Shown: positions 40,315-49,466 of the stretch, in pieces
Position numbering within the stretch: position 1 is the stretch's first letter
Layout: the number at the start of each line of letters is the position of its first letter
Source: Stentor coeruleus
Taxonomy: Eukaryota > Ciliophora > Heterotrichea > Heterotrichida > Stentoridae
Assembly: GCA_001970955.1 (NCBI GenBank)
Contig: MPUH01000161.1
Location: 28,421-92,420, forward strand
DNA length: 64,000 nucleotides
Direction of reading: 5' to 3'
Position numbers and translations under genes: made by a program
The notes under the pieces: generated by a model
What the model was told of the DNA's origin: nothing
Seen by the model: only the letters and a program-made list of their open reading frames with translations
Databases searched by the model: none

Positions 40315-40661
40315 CTTTAATATCAACTAATCTTTTCTTCTTTACCCACAAACTTTAACTCCAATTTACGAATCAAATCTTTTAAAATTTACATAAAATA
40401 AAACTCATCTATTACAATCTTTTATTATATTTATCTTACGACTACTGTCAATATCTATAAATCTCCATAACCTATGAACTATTATTATTCACAAAAAATT
40501 TTAGCTAGACTTAGCGAATATCTTTTTAATTTTAAATCCATTATACTTTATATTTATAATAAATATTTTGACTAAGTATCGATTATATATAAATATTCGA
40601 AATCTAGAACTAAATAAATTGCGAATGAAATAAATGGGTGGCAGTTATGCTATAATAAAAT
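40315..40661. other. Tandem spacer, C-rich
   Basis: 347 bases between two plus-strand genes. The first 180 bases are C-rich and G-poor, and the usual G-rich left half is missing here. No coding frame or RNA gene seen. Confidence 0.45.
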
Positions 40662-41459
40662 ATGGGCTGCGGAGGATCTAAGAAAGGAAAGAAAGAAAGA
40701 TGCGATATGACCATGGAACCAACCGGGAATTCTGATATTGATGCGTTGTTTACTAATATGGCAGGTCCACTCACTACTCTAGCTGATGTGGTAAATACTC
40801 TGAAGAAAGGCGAAAACAAAATGCGCCGAAGAACTCACGCTTATCTTCTCAAAAACTGCACACTTGATGACTCAGTTACAGCTATGCTCTACGGTCTTTC
40901 AGGAGAAACCAATGGGGACTTCGATAAAATTGAGTTAAAAATTGTTGACGAATCTCCTTACATCAAAATAAGCAAACATAAAGTTGATGAAGAATATCAT
41001 GAAGTCATTGAAGCATGGAACTACCTTATGGAAAAACTCATAAGTGCTGGTGAACAACTAGCTGAACTTCCAAGTAAAATAAACGATTTAGTTGAAGAAG
41101 CGAAAAATTTACCTGATAGAGCGAAGAGTATATGTGAAACTGCAGGGCTTAATGTTATTGAAATGGCTAAGATGATAAGGGTTGTGTCTTCAAATTGTGG
41201 GAAAGTGGTGAATGCGCCTAAGGTTTTGGCTGAAGCGAAAAAAATGTGTGAAAATTTGATTAATACTTGCAAGGGTTTAGATAAGAGAATGGATCATGAG
41301 GGAAGAGAAAAAATTCATAGTGTCGGGAAACAGATACATGCTGCTAAGGTTAAAGGGATGAGAGAGGTTGTTGTTCAGTTTTGGCCTGACAAGACAAGAG
41401 TAGATATAAAACTTGAAAGACCAAGAAAAGGCAAGCATGGGGCACCAGCGCATAAATAA
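40662..41459 (+). CDS. N-myristoylated MGCGGSK protein of unknown function
   Basis: This 265-residue protein starts MGCGGSKKGKK, a textbook dual-acylation signal: Gly2 myristoylation with Ser6, Cys3 palmitoylation and a following basic patch. It should sit at the inner face of membranes, possibly the ciliary or plasma membrane. The rest is largely helical, with alternating charged and hydrophobic residues (about 40-240), for example LAELPSKINDLVEEAKNL and GLNVIEMAKMIRVVSS. The C-terminus is basic (RPRKGKHGAPAHK). I do not recognise a named family; MGCGGSK-start proteins appear to be common in ciliates. It has no signal peptide and no transmembrane segment. Confidence 0.8.
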   Translation: MGCGGSKKGKKERCDMTMEPTGNSDIDALFTNMAGPLTTLADVVNTLKKGENKMRRRTHAYLLKNCTLDDSVTAMLYGLSGETNGDFDKIELKIVDESPYIKISKHKVDEEYHEVIEAWNYLMEKLISAGEQLAELPSKINDLVEEAKNLPDRAKSICETAGLNVIEMAKMIRVVSSNCGKVVNAPKVLAEAKKMCENLINTCKGLDKRMDHEGREKIHSVGKQIHAAKVKGMREVVVQFWPDKTRVDIKLERPRKGKHGAPAHK

Positions 41460-42139
41460 GTAATAGGTATATGGATTATGAGGAAATAGATTTATGATTG
41501 AGTTTGGAAAGGAAGTTATGAGACTGAAAGTAGGAATTTGTGAGGAAAGGAAGTTATGAGACTAAAAGTAGGAATTTATAAGAAAATTCTGATTTATGTG
41601 GTAAATTTTGAGAGGCCTGGTTGCTATTATGTTTTTGCATAGGCTTAGAAGGGATTTTTAGGACTTTCAAATGATTTTTTTTGAATTTTAGGTATAATTT
41701 GAAGGTTTAATTCGGATGAAGAGGGCGGCTTTAGAAGTTTCGCATTGTGTTTAAGAGAAGAAAGGATGCATGAGTGTTTATAAAATTGTTAAGGCTAGAA
41801 GAGATTTGCTTATTGGGTTATTTTGAATTTTTCGTAAAAGAAAAATTTATGCGGTTATTTAAATTGTTGTAAAATTTTGATAAAAATGGTCTATAATTAG
41901 ATTGTTTTTGGTAATAATCTTATCCAAATTTTTATGTATTAGACTTTACTAAATAAGTTTAAACATTCAAGCAGGAATTGTGCTGAATCACAATTTCAGG
42001 TATAAATTCTCTAGAAAAAACATTAATTCTAAAACCCAATTCTTTTTTCACATAACCATCTCCAAACAAATTCTCACCAAAACCTCTTACCTTTCAAAAA
42101 GTTAAAAAAACATTAATCCTACATCATAATATAAAAAAC
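41460..42139. other. Convergent spacer with strong G-to-C switch and a small tandem repeat
   Basis: Bases 41461-41640 hold 48 G and 7 C; bases 42001-42120 hold 2 G and 29 C. A two-copy 38-bp repeat lies at 41506-41581. No coding frame seen. Confidence 0.7.
41506..41581. repeat. Two-copy 38-bp tandem repeat
   Basis: Units 41506-41543 and 41544-41581 both start GGAAAGGAAGTTATGAGACT and differ at only a few bases near the end. The repeat lies in the G-rich flank 3' of the MGCGGSK gene. Confidence 0.85.
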
Positions 42140-43255
42140 TCACTTGTTTTCAACTCGATAAACTTCATCCATCTCAATAAACGAAGCACTTTTCTCAATC
42201 GCTGCTGTATCAGCAGTAATCCTACAAGTGTACAAATTCCCATCCAAATGGGCAACACAAAAAACGCTTTCACTAGTAAAACACGCAACTGGTCCAGGTG
42301 GTACCATATCACTAAAACTCCATCTATTTTCTGGTTGTATATGCAATTTAAAGTAACTTCTTGTATATTGAAAATAAGTTGGTAAAAATCTTGTGACCAT
42401 TCCTGTATACCCAGTATTATTGACTAAAGGTAAATTCCAAATATGTATTGTGCTTTTATTACTAGCAGCAATCAAAAAGTTCCCTTCAGGACTAAAAGCT
42501 ATAGATGTTATTCTTGCTGCTGAAGTTCCTCTTCTAAGTTCATACATAACATTAAGTGTCCTAGTATCAAAAACTCTTATAACAGTACCAAGTTCACTAG
42601 CACTAGCAGCTAAGGTTCCAGAACTATTCATTTCCATTATGACGATACTGTTATCATGCATATGACCTCTTTTGATTTCATTTGTATAGAAATTCTCTAT
42701 ACGAACATGTCCTTTTGTTGTGTCTAGGGTCCCTAAGACAAAGATTTCTGGGTCAGTTGATATTGAACCTACACCGTAGTCGTTTTCTATAGTTGAGATT
42801 GAGGCTATTGGCTTTAAGGTGTTAAGGAGGTATATATAGGTCTGTATATGTTTTACGATTTTTTCAAGGATGATGATTATTTTATCCCGACGCATGAGGA
42901 CGTTCTTTACTGCGCTTCGGAAACGGACTTCGGCTTTGAGTTGGGAGTGGTATTCGTCCCAAAAGTATAGGATGTTTGGTGTCTGGTGGGTGTTTTCAGG
43001 ACTCCCAACAATGCAGATTAATTGAGTTGAAAACATGGATGAAACACAGGAAAAACCCCCTTCGAAATGCTGGCTGTCAAGTTTGTCGCGGGCTGATGTT
43101 ATTTTGCAGTCTTCGATACGGACGATACGAAAACCCATTGTTGTCCCGATACATAGTAAAGTCTGATTGGTAATTACTTTGGTTTGATTGAAAGTAAAGG
43201 ATAGGATTCGGTTTCGCAAAACTTCTGCAGAGCTATTTTGAGGGTCTGCCTGCAT
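42140..43255 (-). CDS. PROPPIN beta-propeller, WIPI/Atg18 family
   Basis: A 371-residue WD40-like seven-blade propeller. The diagnostic ELRRG motif (LRRG of the PROPPIN family), which binds PtdIns3P and PtdIns(3,5)P2, is present in VMYELRRGTSAARITSIAFS. It is preceded by the blade MNSSGTLAASASELGTVIRVFDT and followed by SPEGNFLIAASNKSTIHIWN, both typical of Atg18/WIPI. Proteins of this family act on autophagosome formation and endolysosomal membranes. The length fits the family. It starts 192 bases from the divergent coiled-coil gene, so the two probably share a bidirectional promoter. Confidence 0.92.
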   Translation of the reverse strand: MQADPQNSSAEVLRNRILSFTFNQTKVITNQTLLCIGTTMGFRIVRIEDCKITSARDKLDSQHFEGGFSCVSSMFSTQLICIVGSPENTHQTPNILYFWDEYHSQLKAEVRFRSAVKNVLMRRDKIIIILEKIVKHIQTYIYLLNTLKPIASISTIENDYGVGSISTDPEIFVLGTLDTTKGHVRIENFYTNEIKRGHMHDNSIVIMEMNSSGTLAASASELGTVIRVFDTRTLNVMYELRRGTSAARITSIAFSPEGNFLIAASNKSTIHIWNLPLVNNTGYTGMVTRFLPTYFQYTRSYFKLHIQPENRWSFSDMVPPGPVACFTSESVFCVAHLDGNLYTCRITADTAAIEKSASFIEMDEVYRVENK

Positions 43256-43447
43256 TTATGGTATTATATTGAGATTTAGAAATATGGTAGAAATATTGAA
43301 TAAGAAGATTGGCTTTTAAGTATTTTATGCTAGTTCTATTAAGACTTTCAAGATTTAGGTTAAGGTTTTAGAATTAGAGAAATTCGAGTTTTAGAATAAT
43401 TTAAGGTTTTAAGGGTGTTAAGGATTTTTTATTATAGTTTAACAAAT

Positions 43448-45301
43448 ATGCAAAATCAATCACTTGAAGGCGAAGAAAATAGGGTAAGGTTTAGGAAGCT
43501 TAAGAAACTTATTGAGGATGGAGAAAGAATGAACAATAGACTTTTCAACGAATTGAAAGATGAGAAATGTATAAGACTGATATTTCTGAATTCACAATTA
43601 GCAGCAGAAAAAGCCCGTTCGGCTTACTTCTGTAATTTGATATCAATCAAAGAGCTCAAAGGGAGCAAGAATTTTGAACTTACTCAGAAAATGCTTGAAA
43701 TTGGATATGAAGAAAGAAGCATTGACAGCATAAGCGATGAGCCATTTAGCACACCAAGTAGGGATAGTGACGTCAGTTCAAATGATTCAGGAAGTGTTTT
43801 TAATGCACTTAAATTCATGCCTAGATATAGTGAAAGGATTAATGTGGATACGCAAAGAGAAATCTCAGAAATGCAGAACCATTTGCAGAATGCTAAACAG
43901 AAATATAGGAAACTTAAGTCAAGCCTTGATTACAATACAAAAGCAATGCAGTTGTTGGAAGAGACTAGTGATAAATATAAGGAAATTACGATAAGTTTAG
44001 AGGAGAAAGTACACAGACAACAAAGTGAACTGGTAATTTTGAAAAATGAGTTGGAAAACAAGGAAAAATTTATAAAACAGTTCAAACACATGAGAGATAC
44101 TTCTAGCGAAGAACTCCTTGAAGAGAAAAACCGTGAAATTGAGAAGCTCAAATCAAACCTAAAATTCCAAACCGATCGCATAATGCGTTTTGAAGAAGAA
44201 AGCAAAATCCAAAAAGGCCAACACGAAAAAGAATACGAAGAGTTATCAAAAATCATCACCCAATTGCAACAAGAAAACCGTAACATCTACAGCAAAATTC
44301 TTCAACTAAACGAAGACATGGAAATCCTTAAAACAAACCTTCTAAACGAAAAAGATGAAAACAAAATCCTTCATGAAAACTTCAAAGTAGAAAAAGAAGA
44401 AATTATCAGTAAATATCAAAACATGATAAACGAATTAAAAATCCAAATCAAAAATTTAAGAGATCGAAGAAGTCTATTAGAAAGTGTTGAAGTTTCAGAA
44501 AATGAGTTATCAGAACTTGAAGATGGGCCACTTAGAAGAGAAAGTAGTGAACCTTCACAGCTTTATGGGTTGAGTATAGATACAAGGGCAATTGAAGGTA
44601 TGGAGAATATGAGAATTGTTGATAGTTTGTATTTAGATATGAGAAGTCACAATATATCGATGGCAAGTCTTAAGTCAGAAGCGGTACAGGTTATTATAGA
44701 AGAGGATTTAGAGGTGAAATGTGAAAGTGGGGGGGATTTGGAGATAAAAGTTGCTCAGATGGTGGAGCAGATAGAAAATGAAAAAAATGCTTATAGGAGA
44801 CTAGAGATTTTTAATAAGGAGATTATGGACTTGCTGACATGCATATTATACAATATCAGTGACAAAATTGACAACAACCTCGAAGGTGACTTAGAAAAAC
44901 TCAAATCTTTATTTTTAGCAAAAATCTCAGATCTAAAATCTCAAGCTTTGCAGGCTGAGTCATCACAAACTCAAGTTGAAAACTTGAAAGATTGCCTTAA
45001 TAATTCAACCCAAAGCTCAGAAGAAAATATAAAACTCTTACAGATTAAATGCAAAGAATATGAGGAACTGGCAAAAGTATATCTAAGCCGGTTTTTAGAC
45101 CTTGAAGCTAAAATATTAGGTTTAACTAGGGAACGTGAAATAAAAAAACTCAAGTGTAGTGTGAATTTGGAGACTAGTATTGATGCAGGATTTAAGGAAA
45201 CTGTGAAAAAAATAGATAAAAAAGCAAGCAGGGATAACAGGAGATCATTTTTATTTTGGAATAAGCGAAACCCAATTGTGTCAACGCTGTTCAAAAATTG
45301 A
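43448..45301 (+). CDS. Long coiled-coil protein of unknown function
   Basis: This 617-residue protein starts at the first true ATG (MQNQSLEGEENRVRF); the frame is open a little further upstream but without an ATG. It is predicted by eye to be coiled coil over about residues 130-370 (heptad-like, many Glu, Lys, Leu and Gln), again at 440-500, and at 540-600. An acidic Ser-rich break lies near 85-115. The C-terminus is basic (SRDNRRSFLFWNKRN). There are no transmembrane segments. The shape fits a cytoskeletal or basal-body scaffold, but no family is recognised. It is divergent from the WIPI gene. Confidence 0.8.
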   Translation: MQNQSLEGEENRVRFRKLKKLIEDGERMNNRLFNELKDEKCIRLIFLNSQLAAEKARSAYFCNLISIKELKGSKNFELTQKMLEIGYEERSIDSISDEPFSTPSRDSDVSSNDSGSVFNALKFMPRYSERINVDTQREISEMQNHLQNAKQKYRKLKSSLDYNTKAMQLLEETSDKYKEITISLEEKVHRQQSELVILKNELENKEKFIKQFKHMRDTSSEELLEEKNREIEKLKSNLKFQTDRIMRFEEESKIQKGQHEKEYEELSKIITQLQQENRNIYSKILQLNEDMEILKTNLLNEKDENKILHENFKVEKEEIISKYQNMINELKIQIKNLRDRRSLLESVEVSENELSELEDGPLRRESSEPSQLYGLSIDTRAIEGMENMRIVDSLYLDMRSHNISMASLKSEAVQVIIEEDLEVKCESGGDLEIKVAQMVEQIENEKNAYRRLEIFNKEIMDLLTCILYNISDKIDNNLEGDLEKLKSLFLAKISDLKSQALQAESSQTQVENLKDCLNNSTQSSEENIKLLQIKCKEYEELAKVYLSRFLDLEAKILGLTREREIKKLKCSVNLETSIDAGFKETVKKIDKKASRDNRRSFLFWNKRNPIVSTLFKN

Positions 45302-45969
45302 GTTTTTCATAGTTATCAAATTAATTCGAATAAATTTTATTAATCGTCAACTATTAATAGGTTCTTAATAAAAGAATTTTGAGTGGGGAGTTAGGGTGAT
45401 TTTAACCAGTTTGAACAAGTTCTGAAGCCTTGAAGAAAGTGCACATAAGAGTGGGTTCCTTGACTTCTAATAGGACTGGGTCATCATTATAATAAAAACT
45501 CCCAATCATCACACTATTAGTATCTAGGTAAAAAATAGCGGAAGGTCAACTCCTTCATAAGGATTAAGCATTTGTCATCAAAATTAATTTTTTTATTGTT
45601 AGATGGATGCGATTATATTTTTTTATGTTGAGATGATGAATTTTGAAAGGCTTAAAGATAGTTAATTTTATTATATTCAATTATTAATAAAAAGCATTAA
45701 GACTTATTATAATGGATTTATAATAATGGGCTTATATTATATAAATTCCCTAAATCATTAGAACACATATATTTAAAAAAACTATTTTACCTTAATCTCA
45801 AAAATATCAAAAACCTCATTCAAAAGTCTTAAAATTTACTTCTCTTCACATATAATCTAATTCTCCCTATCAACATCTGAAACCTAAGATAATAAAAAAA
45901 AATTTGCCTTCACCATTTATCCTTTTGTACTTAAATCTTATTAGTATAAAATGCACTATTTGTTATCTA
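45302..45969. other. Spacer with a short frame-shifted ORF
   Basis: 668 bases between two plus-strand genes. Contains GTTAGGGTG at 45390 and a possible small broken coding segment on the minus strand (listed separately). The right 200 bases are C-rich. Confidence 0.4.
45402..45571 (-). pseudogene. Short coding-like segment with one frame break
   Basis: The minus strand reads MLNPYEGVDLPLF, then after a one-base deficit in a T6 run continues LDTNSVMIGSFYYNDDPV and LMCTFFKASELVQTG to a TAA, about 56 residues in all. Residue usage is protein-like and GC is higher than in the rest of the spacer. No family is recognised. It may be an exon remnant or a small gene with a homopolymer error. Confidence 0.35.
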
Positions 45970-46865
45970 ATGGACTGGACTTTAGTGTTTGAAAATGCTA
46001 AAGATTTTTGGGACGAAATTATCCCAGGACTAAACTTCCTCTGCACTGAAGAGAGAAAATCAGGAAAAAACTACAAAGAAGAGGTTTTGTTAGATCAGTC
46101 TGTTATGTCTCCGCAACCAAGGTCACTTGCTAGTTCAGAGTTCACAGAACAAAATTCTTTGAGTATAACAGAAAATAAAAACTGGCTGCCTATTGATGAC
46201 GTGAAACTAATGCAACTTGTACAACAATTTTCCTACAAAAAATAAATCNAGAACAAAATTCTTTGAGTATAACAGAAAATAAAAACTGGCTGCCTATTGA
46301 TGACGTGAAACTAATGCAACTTGTACAACAGCACAATTATGACTGGAAGCTTATAGCAAAGTCTATGCCTAAATTTTCAAAACCAAACATCCAACAAAGG
46401 TGGGAATTCCTGATAAAGAATAACAACAATAAGCACTCATTCTGGAAAAAAGAAGAAGATGAATTAATAATAAAACTCTATAAAGCATATAACGGGAACT
46501 GGAAAAAAATCTCAGAACTTGTCCAAGGCAGATCACTAGCAGCATTAAAAAACAGGTATTATGGAGTGCTTAAAAAACGTGAATTCAAACCTAATTCTGA
46601 AAGAGAAGCAGCTGATCCAACAGAGCATATTCATACAATTTTGACTGTAGAAACTATGAATTCTGATGATCATCAAGTTAGAAAATGTATTTCTCCAGAT
46701 ATTTTCACACAAAAAAATGAAGAAACTTTGACTCCTGAACAGAAGCGTGGAAGAATTAGTCAGCTTTATAATGATATGCTGGTACTGCAAGCACAAATAC
46801 ACGAAGCTGAAAAAAAAATTAAAAAAATTCAATACCCAAATACAGGAGAAGCGCTCAACAAATAG
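45970..46865 (+). CDS. Myb/SANT DNA-binding protein, split by an assembly artefact
   Basis: The reading frame is broken at 46227-46249 by an unmerged contig overlap. Joining 45970-46226 to 46331-46865 gives one 263-residue frame starting MDWTLVFENAKDFW. Two Myb-like repeats are clear. The first starts NWLPIDDVKLMQLVQQ and ends QQRWEFLI. The second, SFWKKEEDELIIKLYKAY, continues NWKKISELVQGRSLAALKNR and is a close match to Myb-type SANT helices. The C-terminus is a helical Gln/Glu-rich tail. The protein is probably a transcription regulator. The ATG at 45970 is the first true one in frame. Confidence 0.86.
46146..46330. repeat. Assembly gap: exact 81-bp duplication around a single N
   Basis: Bases 46146-46226 and 46250-46330 are identical. 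After the first copy comes a 22-base tail (46227-46248) that does not match the continuation, then N at 46249. The tail is presumably an erroneous contig end; it creates a false stop in the Myb gene. Confidence 0.92.
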
Positions 46866-47565
46866 CTTCTTAGTTTTCTTATATAAATCGTAGCTTAAGC
46901 TAAATAAATTGTCTGTTATGCTAGAGTTAGAAGGTGTTTTTTTATTGACGATAGTAAGCTGATGAATTTTAAAATTAAGATTTTTTTTATGTTAAGTAAT
47001 GCATTTTGTATAAGTTTGGAGATGAAGACACTAGTTAGATTTTTCTAGGGTTCAGGAAAGTATATTATTAGATATGCCTATACTTTGAGGAATATAGTTT
47101 GTGTTGCTTTTGATGATGATTTAATAATTTATCAATAATATTAGTTACTTGTGCTTGGTAATACAATAATTTTTATTTGTTATTTGTATAACAATATTTT
47201 CTTAAAGCAAAAGAATGTAATTGAAAATTACAATAAATTAATTCCTACTTTCCTAATTTGAATAGATTTACAAATCAATACGAAAGCTTAAAACTATGAG
47301 TTCGCTCAATGAAATTTGATATTTTTTGGCATTACCCAATGGATATATCATAAAACCACATTTTAGACAAATGCTATCGAATTAAAGTTCATGAAACTAA
47401 AAATTTATCTTAATAGTTCTAAATACTTATCATCCACTTAAAATACTCTTACCAAACACTCTAATAAATATCCTAATATATCCAAAATTATCTAAACCTT
47501 AAATTCCTTACAAAGCATTATTCAATTTTCCCACATCCCATTATAAGCTTATTAATTATGTAAAA
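46866..47565. other. Tandem spacer
   Basis: 700 bases, G/T-rich at left, C-rich in the last 200 bases. A minus-strand run near 47300-47370 gives CLKCGFMIYPLGNAKKYQIS, possibly a short coding remnant. Nothing else seen. Confidence 0.4.
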
Positions 47566-49452
47566 ATGTCATTTCATGGCGCAGAGGATATTCAAGCCCA
47601 CAAAAAAGCTGACACCTCTAAGCCAGACAAATCATTTACAAAAAGTTCTAATCAAAACAAAGACACCCTCACAATCAACGCGAAGTTCGCAAAATCCTTT
47701 GAAATCCGCAAACGACGTGAAGATATCCAAAAAGCTAAAGAAAAGGCAAAAGACCTCGATATTTACTCAGGTTCTGATGTCTCATCCTCAGAAAGTGAAG
47801 ACTCTGCAGCTGAACTTCTAACAAAAAAAGCTGACTCCAAGTTCTTAAAAGTCCTTTCTATGATAAAAACCAATGACCCACAACTCAAAGACCCAAATTA
47901 TAAAGCTTTTAGCGATTCTGATTTCGAAGTCTCAGAAGACTCTGAGAAAAAACCTGATAAGCCAATGAGATACAAAGAGCTAGTAACACAATCTATAGCA
48001 AAAGCATCAAAAGAGCCAATAAAAGATACCCCAGCCTATGAAGAAAAAGTAGTAAAAAACGAGTTTCTCAATGCAGTACAGAAATGGCAAACAACAGATA
48101 AAGAAGATAGTCTCTTTGTCGAAAGGAAAAAAAATATCACCGAGCCTGAAAAACCTGAATTAAGTGAAGCTATCAAAGAGTACGTTGAAGACACTCAAGA
48201 ACTTGAAGCACTTAAATCTTACTGGGCGAAACCAAAAAACGATGACGACCTTTTTCTTAAAAAATTCATGCTACATAAACTATGGGAAGAACCTGAAGAA
48301 AAACTCATGACTTATGATGAAATAGTTGATGAAGAAGATCAAGTTAAGACAAATGAAGCTGAAAAATTTGAAACCGCATACAATTTTAGATATGAAGAAG
48401 AAGGCTTTGAAAAACTGAAAAGTAAATGATAATTAGCTTATTCAAGGAATATTGAGCTAAGTGTGAGAAAACAAGATCAGAGCAGGAAGCTGCAAAGAGA
48501 GTCAAAGAAAGAAAGGAAGAATCTGGAGAAAGTTAGAAAAGGAGAAGAGATTAAAAGACTTAAGAATTTGAAGAAAGAGGAAATTGCCTCGAAGATACAG
48601 TTGATAGAGAAATTTAGTGGGACAAAAGCTATAATGCCTGAAGAAGATTTTGATAAGGATTTTGACCCGAATGAGCATGATGAGATTATGCAGGCTATGT
48701 TTGATGAGGATTACTATGAAGCTGATGATAAAAATCCTGAAATCGACCCTGAGGAAATTGAAAAGGTTCAAGAAAATGATGTGGATATACTTCGTATTGA
48801 AAAAACTGAAGATTTGCCATTGGCGATGAAAGAAGGAGGGGCTGGGACTTGGTGGCTTTGTGATGGGTGTGGAGAGGGCATAGCTGAAAACCGGTGGCGT
48901 TTTGATTGCACACAATGTCCAAACTACACTCTTTGCGAAAGCTGTAGAACCAGCGTAATCCACGATCATCGGCTTAAAAAGTTCAAAGTACCTTTAGGCT
49001 GTGCTCCTCCAGCCAATATCGTAAAAATCTGCTGTGATGGTTGCAATAAAGATATCACTAGCGAGATCAGATACGACTGTTCAGTATGTGCTGACTTTAG
49101 TTATTGTGAAGAGTGTTTTCATGAAAGTAAGCATCCACACAAACTAAAATCAGTTCAAGACCTAATAAAAGAACTTGAAGCCTTAGATTATGAAGACCTT
49201 GTAGCAGGAATTCCATGTAAATTCAAATATCGTCAAGTGCGTCCAGCAGACTATGGGCTTACTGAAGATGAGATTTTAGCTTGGGAAGACAAAAAGCTCA
49301 ACAAGCTTGTAAGTCTAAAAAAACTAGCCCCATATCGAGAAGAAACTCATAATGACCATGTTTCTAAGAAAAAGAAGAAATTTGTGGAGAAGTCGCAAGC
49401 ACATAAGGTCAAGCGGACAAAGGCTGATCGCGAGGACTCTTATAAAATCTAG
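47566..49452 (+). CDS. KRI1: KRI1-like ribosome-biogenesis protein with two ZZ zinc fingers; one 15-nt intron
   Basis: The exons 47566-48421 and 48437-49452 encode 623 residues. Splicing the 15-nt intron restores LKTYSRNIELSVRKQDQSRK, the conserved core of KRI1, which the unspliced frame interrupts with TGA. KRI1 is a nucleolar factor needed for 40S subunit assembly. The order is: an acidic/basic N-terminus (1-200); the KRI1 domain around 270-390 (ETAYNFRYEEEGFEKLK through FDEDYYEADD); two ZZ-type Cys-rich fingers at about 424-470 and 483-525; then the KRI1 C-terminal domain (FKYRQVRPADYGLTEDEILA, VSLKKLAPYREE) and a basic nuclear-type tail. ZZ fingers between the two KRI1 domains are not in the yeast or human proteins as I remember them. 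Confidence 0.92.
48422..48436 (+). other. 15-nt intron in the KRI1 gene
   Basis: GTAAATGATAATTAG, GT..AG, 15 bases. It holds an in-frame TGA and TAG-containing sequence. Removal joins CTGAAAA to CTTATTC, giving LKTYSR. Confidence 0.95.
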
Positions 49453-49466
49453 TTTAAATCTTCATA

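Noticed and set aside
43415-43447. Upstream extension of the coiled-coil gene
   Set aside because: It begins with GTG, not ATG; the first ATG is at 43448. Similar TTG-led extensions at 45904 and 62656 were rejected for the same reason.
46263-46865. Second Myb-like gene starting after the N
   Set aside because: Its first residues duplicate the end of the previous frame exactly; this is an assembly overlap, not a second gene.
48463-49452. Separate gene for the C-terminal half of KRI1
   Set aside because: There is no ATG at its start, and removing a 15-nt intron joins it in frame to the upstream half.
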